Source of the DNA: Bartonella sp. HY328
GTDB taxonomy: Bacteria > Pseudomonadota > Alphaproteobacteria > Rhizobiales > Rhizobiaceae
Assembly: GCF_025449335.1 (NCBI RefSeq)
Contig: NZ_CP104883.1
Span: 2,782,501 to 2,846,500, forward strand
Direction of reading: 5' to 3'
DNA length: 64,000 nucleotides
Below, one piece after another: positions 53,627-61,318 of the stretch. The notes under the pieces are model-generated. The model was not told the origin of the DNA. It made no database searches and was given only the letters and a program-made list of their open reading frames with translations. The translations under genes were made by a program, and so were the position numbers. The first letter of the stretch is position 1. Each line of letters opens with the position of its first letter.

Positions 53627-54520
53627 TTATTCACCCTTGGTGATTAATTTCAAAGGCACAGGGATATGAGTTTCAATGGTTTCACCTTTAATCAGCTTAC
53701 TTGCTGCTTCTACACCTAATTTACCAATTTCATCTGGTTGTTGAGCAATTGTTGCAAAAAGCACGCCTTTTCTCACTGCGGCGATACCTTCATCAGTACC
53801 ATCAAAACCAATAATTTTAATGTCGCGGCCAGATGCTTGCACAGCGCGTGCCGCACCTAGTGCCATTTCGTCATTTTGCGCAAAAATAGCATTAGCATTT
53901 TTATTGGCCTGCAAAAGATTTTCTGCAACATTAAGCCCTTGGGTCCGGTCAAAATTAGCTGGCTGTTTTGCCACAATTTTAAGGCCTAGTTCTGGAGCAG
54001 CATCATCAAAACCCTTTCCACGTTCACGCGCGGCCGATGTACCTGCAACGCCTTCAAGCTCAATCACTTCGCCCTTGCCATCAAGTTCTTTAGCAAGAGT
54101 TTCAGCTGCTAACTTACCGCCTGCAACATTGTCAGAAGCAATATGGGAGGCAACATCGCCACCATTTGCAGAGCGATCTAGCGTAATGACCGGAATTTTC
54201 GCCTTATTGGCAGCCTTAACAGAGCTTGCAACAGCATCGGAATCGGTTGGATTGATCAATAATACTTTGATATTGCGGCCAAGAATATCTTCACTATTCG
54301 CCAATTCACGGGCAGGATTATTCTGGCTATCAAGAACAACCAATTCAAGACCAAGCTCTTTAGCTTTGCTTTCTGCGCCTTCCTTCATGGTGACGAAGAA
54401 TGGATTATTAAGTGTTGAAACAACAAGCCCAATACGATCTGCTGCATTTGCAGCTAAAACTGAACCGGATAAAAGCAAACTAGCTGCAAAAGCAGTGAAT
54501 AAGCGACGAGATAATTTCAT
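53627..54520 (-). CDS. rbsB: Ribose ABC transporter substrate-binding protein RbsB
   Basis: Periplasmic sugar-binding protein, 297 residues from the ATG at 54520, preceded by AGGAGG; a longer frame upstream lacks a ribosome site. Signal peptide LLLSGSVLAANA, then the family start DRIGLVVSTLNNPFF, DSQNNP, NPTDSDAV, TLDRSANGG and QNDEMALGA. Last gene of rbsD-A-C-B. Specificity for ribose is inferred from RbsD and the family. Confidence 0.92.
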   Translation of the reverse strand: MKLSRRLFTAFAASLLLSGSVLAANAADRIGLVVSTLNNPFFVTMKEGAESKAKELGLELVVLDSQNNPARELANSEDILGRNIKVLLINPTDSDAVASSVKAANKAKIPVITLDRSANGGDVASHIASDNVAGGKLAAETLAKELDGKGEVIELEGVAGTSAARERGKGFDDAAPELGLKIVAKQPANFDRTQGLNVAENLLQANKNANAIFAQNDEMALGAARAVQASGRDIKIIGFDGTDEGIAAVRKGVLFATIAQQPDEIGKLGVEAASKLIKGETIETHIPVPLKLITKGE

Positions 54521-54608
54521 GGCAAAGACCTCCTTGGTTAACTTTAAACGTGAAGCATATAAAATGCACCGCTTTAAGCAAAATAACAATTTTTAAACTA
54601 TCGATATA

Positions 54609-55574
54609 TTACGCTTTACTTCTACGATCAGCGAGAACCGCCAGCAAGATAACTCCGCCTTTAGCAATTTGCTGATAGTAAGATGACACTTCAAGAGTAT
54701 TAAGAGCATTATTCAATACGCCAATGATTAAAGCACCAATTAAGGTACCAAAAAGTGTACCACGACCACCAGAAAGGCTGGTGCCGCCAACAACAACAGC
54801 TGCAATGGCATCAAGCTCGTAGCTAGTTCCCGCTGTTGGTTGCGCACTACCAAGGCGCGATGTTTCAATAATAGCGGCAAGTGCAGCGGTAAAACCGCAT
54901 AGGGCATAAACCGCAATTTTAACCCGATTGACATTTACACCAGCAAGACGGGCTACGGTTTCATTACCACCAATAGCGTAAACATAACGGCCGAAACGAG
55001 TGCAGGTTAAAATAATTCCACCGATGATAAAAAAGGCAAGCGTCAATATAACTGGAAAAGGTACAACGCCGATATATCCTGTGCCGATAAAGGAAAAAAT
55101 ATCGGCATTATCACCAAAACCAAGATTAATCGGCTGACCATTGGTATAAACAAGGGTGGCACCACGTAAAATAGACATGGTCACCAAAGTGGCTACAAAG
55201 GGCTGCACACGACCATAAGTGATAATAGCCCCGCTTACACTGCCTAAAACAACCCCAACCATTAAGGCTGCCCCCATAGCAAGAAATGCATCATAGCCTA
55301 AACCAATTAAGGAAGCTGCAATTGCACCACTTATGGCAAGGACAGAACCTACTGACAAATCAATACCACCGGTTAAAATAACACAGGTCATTCCCAGTGC
55401 AATTAAAGCATTGGGGGATGCTTGTCGCAAAAGATTAAGGATATTACGTTGTTCCAAAAATTCAGGCTGCCTAATTGCAACCGCTACAACAAGGATAATC
55501 AATCCCCATAAGGCAGGGTTGGTTAATATTTTTAAAAACCCTTCTGAAACTGGCGAAGCCGCTTGACGTGTCAT
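54609..55574 (-). CDS. rbsC: Ribose ABC transporter permease RbsC
   Basis: A 321-residue inner-membrane permease from the ATG at 55574, one base after the rbsA stop. Family segments: LALGMTCVILTGGIDLSVGS (here IALGMTCVI), YAIGGNETVARLAGVNVNRVK, and the ATPase-contact LGSAQPTAGTSYELDAIAAVV. About eight to ten helices. Confidence 0.93.
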   Translation of the reverse strand: MTRQAASPVSEGFLKILTNPALWGLIILVVAVAIRQPEFLEQRNILNLLRQASPNALIALGMTCVILTGGIDLSVGSVLAISGAIAASLIGLGYDAFLAMGAALMVGVVLGSVSGAIITYGRVQPFVATLVTMSILRGATLVYTNGQPINLGFGDNADIFSFIGTGYIGVVPFPVILTLAFFIIGGIILTCTRFGRYVYAIGGNETVARLAGVNVNRVKIAVYALCGFTAALAAIIETSRLGSAQPTAGTSYELDAIAAVVVGGTSLSGGRGTLFGTLIGALIIGVLNNALNTLEVSSYYQQIAKGGVILLAVLADRRSKA

Positions 55575-55575
55575 T

Positions 55576-57069
55576 TTATTCCTTTCCTGCCAAAGCCAAT
55601 GCCATGACAGCTTCTTGAGTGGCCAAATCTTTTGACAATTCACCGGTAATACGGCCATTTGCCATAACCATTACCCGATCAGACATGCCTAAAAGCTCTG
55701 GCATATCCGATGATAAAAGTATGATCGCCATACCTTTTTCTTTAAGGGAATTCATCATCATGTAAATTTCACGCCGCGCACCAACGTCAACGCCGCGGGT
55801 TGGCTCATCAAATATGATTAATTGTGGCTCGCTCATTAATGATTTGGCAATGGAAACCTTTTGCTGATTACCACCACTCATGGTTGATACAGATGCGCCT
55901 AACGATGCCGCTTTGATTGAAAAAGCTTCGACATAATTTTGTGTTGCCGCACGCTCTTTTGAAAAATTTAAGAATTGACCAAGATGTAAAAAACTATGTA
56001 ACGCACTTAGCGTCATATTACGACCAATACCTTGGGATTGGATTAGCCCTTCCGCCTTACGGTCTTCTGAAACATAGGAAATACCAGCCTTTACCGCATC
56101 TTTTGGGGAATGAATGGTGATCTCTTTATTATCAAGCAATATGGTGCCTTTGACCATTTTGTTTGCACCATATATTGCTTTGGCAAGCTCTGTGCGCCCT
56201 GCCCCCATTAAACCGCCAAACCCTAAGATTTCACCAGCAGCAACACCAAACGAAACATCATCTACACCAAGTGCAGATAAATTCTTGACCTCAAATTTAA
56301 TCGCCGATGGCTTTGCTTTATCATATGGATATTGATCTTTAATTTCACGCCCGACCATATGGGCAATCAGCAAATCTTCATTCAGTTTTTTTACTTCGCC
56401 AGTAAACACCATTTCGCCATCGCGCAAGACAGAAACATCGTCACATAATTCAAAAATTTCGCCAAGACGATGGGATATATAGACAATAGCTTTGCCCTTG
56501 CTGGCAAGATCGCGAATAACGGCAAAAAGTACTTCGGTTTCTGCTTCGGCAAGCGAATCCGTTGGCTCGTCCATGATAATGACATCGGCATCAAATAAAA
56601 CAGCTCGGGCAATCTCTACCATTTGCTGTTTGCCAATGCTTAAATTGCCAACTTCGGTTGACGGCGAAAAATCTTGGCGCAAGCGCTTAAGAGCCTGCGC
56701 TACAAGCTTACGCTGTTCCCCGCTCTTAATTAGCCCTATTTTATTGACCTTCTCGCGGCCTAAAAATAAATTTTCTGTAACCGTTAAATCTGGTAAAAGA
56801 TTTAACTCTTGATGGATAATAGCAACACCGGCCTCAATTGCCGATTTCGGTGATTGGGGCTGATAGGGCTTACCATTTAAAAGCATTTCGCTGCCATTAT
56901 CAGGCTCATAAATGCCACTAATAATCCGCATCAAAGTCGATTTACCAGCACCATTTTCACCAACCAATGCATGGATCCGACCAGGTTTAAGGGTAAGATT
57001 AACCGACTTTAATACCGAAACGCCGTTAAAACTTTTTGATATATTTTTTAAGCTTAAAATACTCGTCAC
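55576..57069 (-). CDS. rbsA: Ribose ABC transporter ATPase RbsA (double domain)
   Basis: A 497-residue ATPase with two ABC domains. The N-terminal one has Walker A GENGAGKST, signature LSIGKQQMVEIARA and Walker B IIMDEPT. The C-terminal half has the degenerate A site GLMGAGRTEL and MSGGNQQKVSIAKSL, IIFDEPTRGVDVGA. Typical of pentose importers. Confidence 0.94.
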   Translation of the reverse strand: MTSILSLKNISKSFNGVSVLKSVNLTLKPGRIHALVGENGAGKSTLMRIISGIYEPDNGSEMLLNGKPYQPQSPKSAIEAGVAIIHQELNLLPDLTVTENLFLGREKVNKIGLIKSGEQRKLVAQALKRLRQDFSPSTEVGNLSIGKQQMVEIARAVLFDADVIIMDEPTDSLAEAETEVLFAVIRDLASKGKAIVYISHRLGEIFELCDDVSVLRDGEMVFTGEVKKLNEDLLIAHMVGREIKDQYPYDKAKPSAIKFEVKNLSALGVDDVSFGVAAGEILGFGGLMGAGRTELAKAIYGANKMVKGTILLDNKEITIHSPKDAVKAGISYVSEDRKAEGLIQSQGIGRNMTLSALHSFLHLGQFLNFSKERAATQNYVEAFSIKAASLGASVSTMSGGNQQKVSIAKSLMSEPQLIIFDEPTRGVDVGARREIYMMMNSLKEKGMAIILLSSDMPELLGMSDRVMVMANGRITGELSKDLATQEAVMALALAGKE

Positions 57070-57126
57070 AAATTTTACCTATGATCCTCATCAGATCGTT
57101 TGACTGTTAAATGATACCAACAAAAT

Positions 57127-57546
57127 TTAAAACGCGACCCCAGCATGCATAACCATATTGGCATAGGGTGAAAACTCACCAGTGCGAATAATCAGCCGCG
57201 CTTTTTGGCTCAAAACCTTAAAATCCTCATGCGACAGGCTCGATACTTTAATTTCCTTTGATTGGCTTTTGCTCCAATTTAAGATATCATCGTTCAACTG
57301 TGAGAGTAGCTCGCTATTCATACTGGCCATTTCATTGGCAATAGTAATTGCTTCAACTGGCATTTCTGCAGCAATTAAATTAGATACCTCTAAAAAAGAC
57401 GGCAAATTAGCACGAATAGCAAGGTCAATTTTAGGCACACCCGCCGGTATTGGTAACCCTGCATCAGCAATAACGATCATATCAGTATGACCAAGTGACG
57501 CCAGCGCACCAATTAATTCAGCATGTAGTAAACCTGAAAAACGCAT
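57127..57546 (-). CDS. rbsD: D-ribose pyranase RbsD
   Basis: A 139-residue pyranase/mutarotase that interconverts pyran and furan forms of ribose. Conserved: the N-terminal His near residue 20 in LGHTDMIVIADAGLPIP, the segment NLPSFLEVSNL, and EFSPYANMVMHAGVAF at the C-terminus. First gene of the operon; a ribokinase (rbsK) and LacI-type regulator (rbsR) are not in the window. Confidence 0.93.
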   Translation of the reverse strand: MRFSGLLHAELIGALASLGHTDMIVIADAGLPIPAGVPKIDLAIRANLPSFLEVSNLIAAEMPVEAITIANEMASMNSELLSQLNDDILNWSKSQSKEIKVSSLSHEDFKVLSQKARLIIRTGEFSPYANMVMHAGVAF

Positions 57547-57850
57547 TTCAACCTCTTAAATTTTACAAAAACAGCCCAATGCTGCCCTCGTGCACTTTTA
57601 ATAAAAGATGAAATACCTTTTACATGAAAGGTGCGACAAATAGAAATATAGAGTGATTTACGCACAATTAATCACTCTTAAAGTTTGTGGTCTTTAAGCA
57701 AAACAGCAATACATAAGCAAATGCTTTTAGACAAATTTGCAAATTAAATCGATTAAATTTGAACTTGTTAGCTAAATGCTTGATTATTTCATCTATATTA
57801 ACAGCTCTAAAACAGCAAAATACAATCACGATTCGCTATTACTTTAAAAA
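57547..57850. other. Promoter region of rbsD and left flank of the IS remnant
   Basis: About 300 bases of AT-rich sequence containing the rbs promoter on the minus strand. No clear operator was seen. Confidence 0.4.
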
Positions 57851-58352
57851 GGGTCTTGCCTAGTGGAGTGATAATTAATTATCGTAAAGCTATGATAAGA
57901 CATGAAAAATAAGTATTATATCCGCAGTAAAATTTCTGAACAGAAAATTCGTGACATTGCTTGCTGTTTTGTGGATGATTTAACTGCGCTTCAAACCTCA
58001 CAATTAACTGGGCTAAACCGTAATACCTATTTATTAGGGGCTGCGTGAACGCATCTATTTAGCTTGCACAGCTTAAGCGCCCTATGTTTAGTATTGTTGA
58101 AGTTGATGAAAGTCTATTCGATCCTCGTTGGTAATGGGCAAAGGTGGGCGCGGTGCATTTGGCAAGACAACAGTTTTCGGTATATTTGAACGAGAGGGGC
58201 AAGTTTAGAATGAAATTGTGACAAACTGCTCAAAAGCGACGTTCCATTTACACCTAAAGACAAGTGAATGGTGATTTAAAAACCAGTCTTCCAATAATGT
58301 AAAAATCTTGCTAAAATATCTAAGATTAAACCCGCTTAATTAGGCAAAACCC
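57851..58352 (+). mobile_element. Decayed IS1595/IS1016-like insertion sequence
   Basis: Flanked by imperfect inverted repeats GGGTCTTGCCTA (57851-57862) and TAGGCAAAACCC (58341-58352), matching at 11 of 12 positions. The inside carries broken transposase frames. At about 500 bases it is shorter than the usual 700 or so, so the middle is deleted. No convincing target-site duplication was seen at the flanks. Confidence 0.75.
57902..58260 (+). pseudogene. IS1595-family transposase remnant
   Basis: The ATG at 57902 begins MKNKYYIRSKISEQKIRDIA, followed by LTGLNRNTYLLG. It then needs frame changes to read GLRERIYLACTA, IVEVDESLF (first acidic active-site region), MGKGGRGAFGKTTVFGIFE and NEIVTNCSKATFH, with internal stops. 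These are successive landmarks of IS1595/IS1016-type transposases, all in order, separated by at least two frameshifts and several stops. The C-terminal half is missing. Confidence 0.8.
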
Positions 58353-58621
58353 ATTTATTATATAGTTTGAGTGGTGGTAGTAAGGATTCTGTTGCATTGC
58401 AAATCCATAATTTAGACTTTGTTGGCCGCACCATTGGTGGAAATCCTGCAACCATGCGTCAAGTGCCACCTAACTCGAACCCGCTAAAAGAATGGGCTTT
58501 TATGTTTGTTCTAGGGGGCGCGAAATATTCCGTTCATAGCTGTTATGGTTTACAACAAAATGGTTGTTACGAAGATTATGGGCGGCCAATAACCACTAAC
58601 ATCAAGGCAAATAACAAATAA
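58340..58621 (+). pseudogene. 5'-truncated gene fragment next to the IS remnant
   Basis: A frame open from the right end of the IS element to 58621 encodes at least 84 residues (from TTG 58367). The sequence is polar, with three Cys (segments SVHSCYGL and NGCYEDYG), and contains VPPNSNPLKEWAFMFVLGG. It has no signal peptide or ribosome site and its upstream part runs straight into the IS repeat, so the 5' part was probably lost. Family not recognised. A TTG start giving a real 84-residue protein is less likely. Confidence 0.5.
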
Positions 58622-58630
58622 GGGGTAATC

Positions 58631-58981
58631 ATAATACGTAAATATATTATACTTATATGTATTGCATTGGGGCTAATTGGTTGTTCACGAGCCTATTTCC
58701 AACCGCCTCCATCAGATGCTGAATATTATAAAAAACCGGGTTACGATGTAGCACAAACGCGTGCTGAATTGGAAAAATGCGGCCAGAATAGGAAGCTATT
58801 AGCTCATCCTACACCACTTGCCATAATAGCTAACGAATCGACTAGAGTACGGTTTTGTATGGAAGACAAAGGTTTTGTTGGCGAAGATGGCTTTACTGCA
58901 GCCAAGGCTTGTTGGCGTTATTATCAGGAAACATTAAAAATAAAATTGCCCGTTTGTATTGCTCGTGGTGTCTTTAAATAG
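58631..58981 (+). pseudogene. Lipoprotein gene lacking a normal start codon
   Basis: The frame encodes a lipoprotein: IIRKYIILICIALGLIGC (hydrophobic signal plus lipobox at Cys about residue 18), then a polar domain with four more Cys (segments LEKCGQ, VRFCMED, KACWRYY, LPVCIA). AAGGGG sits just upstream. At the position of the start the sequence is ATAATACGT, with no ATG, GTG or TTG before the signal sequence. The first usable codon, TTG 58667, would delete the signal peptide. One G-to-A change could have destroyed ATG. Either the gene is dead or it starts at ATA. Confidence 0.5.
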
Positions 58982-59502
58982 ATTTGAGTGATTAAAGCTG
59001 TAAGGATACAATGCCTCTAAACAGTTAGGTAAATATGCTGTTTGGGGGCATTATATGCCAATATTAGAAAATGAATTCTGATAATTGGTTTATTTTAACT
59101 TATTTAAATATCCCCACATGCAATCTAAACCAGGTAAGTTCCACTATATACTGAGCATCCAAAATATCGCATGGTTTATACGTCAAAGGGCGTCCAACAG
59201 TACAGTTTTTTGAAGAAACGGTTCGATAATTGACCATTCATCATCTAAACTATCGCTTGCATAACGCCTAAAATTGCGTTCACAGTCGTTTGCAATTAAT
59301 TTTGGTCAACGTCATTTAAGCCGCTGTTTTGTGGTAACAACAGAAAATCAACTACAACTGAAATCACGAAAACTTAATTTTTGGTCAAGTTCTTAAATCT
59401 ATACATCAAAATGGCACTGTTGATATGGGCTTGCTATTTATAGCCACATATCTCCAGTGCCAATTATTTACAAATAATAAAAGTTAAACTTAACTATTAT
59501 TC
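58982..59502. other. Region with a decayed IS5-like element
   Basis: About 520 bases between the lipoprotein frame and the next gene. The only recognisable content is the transposase fragment at 59103-59290 on the minus strand; the rest shows nothing. Confidence 0.5.
59103..59290 (-). pseudogene. IS5-family transposase N-terminal remnant
   Basis: On the minus strand, one frame reads CERNFRRYASDSLDDEWSII, then EPFLQK, a stop, INHAIFWML, a second stop, and WNLP. This is the order of the IS5-family N-terminal domain (R-Y-x-S-D-L-x-D-x-E-W ... AIFWxL ... WRxLP). Two in-frame stops and no catalytic domain show that it is a dead fragment. Confidence 0.65.
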
Positions 59503-59853
59503 TTAACCAGCATATTGGTTAAGTGCGCGCTGCAGTGAATTTACCTCTTGTTCAAGACGTAAAAGATCTGCAGCTGGTGTTGCGCGATTATTTCGCGCTG
59601 CACGAAGACGAGCTTGCGCCTGATTATATTGCTGGCGCAATTGGCTTGCCTTGGCTTGGCGGTTTACAGCAGTTTGCCGTAATTGTGCAGTTTGCTGGCT
59701 ATAGGTTCCATTTGAAATATTGGAACGGGCACAATAATAGCCGTCAAAACGTGCGTCACCTGTGCAAGAACTTTGGCAGCCGCTAAGAGCCGTTACAGAG
59801 CCCAACATGCCAATGACAACCAATTGAAAAAACTTTTTGGTTAAACCAGTCAT
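59503..59853 (-). CDS. Small coiled-coil lipoprotein
   Basis: A 116-residue lipoprotein: signal peptide and lipobox ALSGC (Cys about residue 26), a Cys-containing patch (SSCTGDARFDGYYCARS), then a Gln/Arg/Ala-rich predicted coiled coil from about residue 55 to the end. Probably outer-membrane attached. It lies downstream of the glycine-zipper lipoprotein but behind that gene's terminator, so it is a separate transcript. Family not recognised. Confidence 0.72.
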   Translation of the reverse strand: MTGLTKKFFQLVVIGMLGSVTALSGCQSSCTGDARFDGYYCARSNISNGTYSQQTAQLRQTAVNRQAKASQLRQQYNQAQARLRAARNNRATPAADLLRLEQEVNSLQRALNQYAG

Positions 59854-59873
59854 ATCTTAACTAATCCTTTAAT

Positions 59874-59916
59874 AAAAAGCTGCCGATATGGGTGACATTA
59901 TCACCAAATCAGCAGC
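59874..59916 (-). terminator. Terminator for the glycine-zipper lipoprotein gene
   Basis: On the minus strand, GCTGCTGAT...GGTGA pairs with TCACC...ATCGGCAGC and is followed by TTTTTATT. Confidence 0.75.
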
Positions 59917-59926
59917 GGCTATATCA

Positions 59927-60634
59927 TTAGCTATCAGCGCGGCTAACGGCTGTTTGCATACGTGCCAACTGGCTCTTAAGCTGGTTGCGCTGTGTGGTTA
60001 GCTGGGCAACACGTTGCTTAGCAGCTGCGCTGTTGCTGTTAGCGGTAGCGCGCTTCAAATCATTAAGATCCTGATCGGCCTGCTCAACATATTGGCTAAC
60101 AACCTTAACATTACCACGTGCGCTTTCCACCTGTTTGCGATATGCATCTTTTGACATCGCACCACTTGCAAGGTTCTTCTTACTATTTGCAAGACGTGTG
60201 GTTTCTTCGCTGATTAGACGATTGGTCAAACCATTGATTTTACTATAATGGGCAATGCTCTTATCGGCACTTGCGATAATCTGACGTAAACTATCCTGTT
60301 CAGCTGCAATACCGCGAGTTTGTTGGTTGACGCGGTTTGCATCTGCGCCACCAATAACACCGCCGCCAACGCCGCCGATAATTGCACCACGTGTGATTGA
60401 GCGGCTATCGCCACCAGCAATTGCGCCAATTGCTGCACCTGCAAGCGCACCAATGACAGCACCAGTTGCAACACCTTGTACAATACGGGTACGTTCTGTT
60501 TGCTGTTGACGTAAGGCAATTTCCGTTGGGGTCATCGTTGAGGGGTCAATCGCAGTCGTTGTATTGGTGCAACCACTTGCCAAAACTGAAACAGCTAAAA
60601 GACCTGCAACAATCCGCTTGGAAATAAAGGACAT
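59927..60634 (-). CDS. Glycine-zipper lipoprotein with C-terminal coiled coil
   Basis: A 235-residue lipoprotein: signal peptide with lipobox LASGC (Cys about residue 22), a glycine-zipper membrane segment (GAVIGALAGAAIGAIAGG and GAIIGGVGGGVIGG, about 57-100), then a predicted coiled coil (about 110-235). Glycine zippers of this kind associate with or insert into the outer membrane or affect envelope stress. It is two genes away from the TagR-like protein and could work with it, but no direct evidence links them. Monocistronic with a terminator. Confidence 0.78.
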   Translation of the reverse strand: MSFISKRIVAGLLAVSVLASGCTNTTTAIDPSTMTPTEIALRQQQTERTRIVQGVATGAVIGALAGAAIGAIAGGDSRSITRGAIIGGVGGGVIGGADANRVNQQTRGIAAEQDSLRQIIASADKSIAHYSKINGLTNRLISEETTRLANSKKNLASGAMSKDAYRKQVESARGNVKVVSQYVEQADQDLNDLKRATANSNSAAAKQRVAQLTTQRNQLKSQLARMQTAVSRADS

Positions 60635-61318
60635 TATTTTCTCCTGTAATGACGATCTATGTTATAACTTACCTTGCTTCATACCATTGCAGGAGCTGCA
60701 TATATTGTTGCTAAACTCAAAAATTATAGCTTAAGCCCATGAAAGCTTAGATCATTCCCTCTTGGGAAATAATGATTAAACCATAACACTTAGGCATATT
60801 ACAAATTACATGAAATAATCTGTTGCCCAAATTTCCAAATTTAGCCTATCCCTCTCACCACATTTGGCTTTTCAATTGCAATTAAAAAACTGCTGTCAAA
60901 TCCCCTGCCAGCCAATTTATGCAAAATTTGCCACATTTCTAATCAAGGCATCTTATCAACAACAAAATCCCAATAAAAGACAAGCCTTATTTTTACCAAT
61001 TATTAACTTTACACAGTAAAACATCAAAACCCAATTTAATCATTACGGTAGAAGGCTTTTTCTTAACCATAATGCTAAGCAATTCACTATTAAGATTTCA
61101 AAATATATTAAAATAAGAAATTTTAAGGCTTGCTAAGTATAAGAAAATACTAATTTAAAAAGAAATCTTTACATTTTTTAACATACAGCAATGCTAATGT
61201 ATCCTATATTAGCATATTTAATTTTTGCTTATTATTGCATCGACTTATATTCATTAAAAAAAGGGGCGTAAAAGCTCCTTTTTCAATGATGAATGTTTAA
61301 GGTTCTGTCCCAGATCGA
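60635..61318. other. Non-coding region
   Basis: About 680 bases of AT-rich DNA holding the promoter of the glycine-zipper lipoprotein gene (minus strand) and the terminator of the SUMF1-like gene at 61255-61283. No gene, repeat or RNA was supported. Confidence 0.5.
61255..61283 (-). terminator. Terminator after the SUMF1-fold gene
   Basis: Stem AAAAAGGGGC (61258-61267) with GCTCCTTTTT (61274-61283), T-rich on both strands. Confidence 0.75.
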
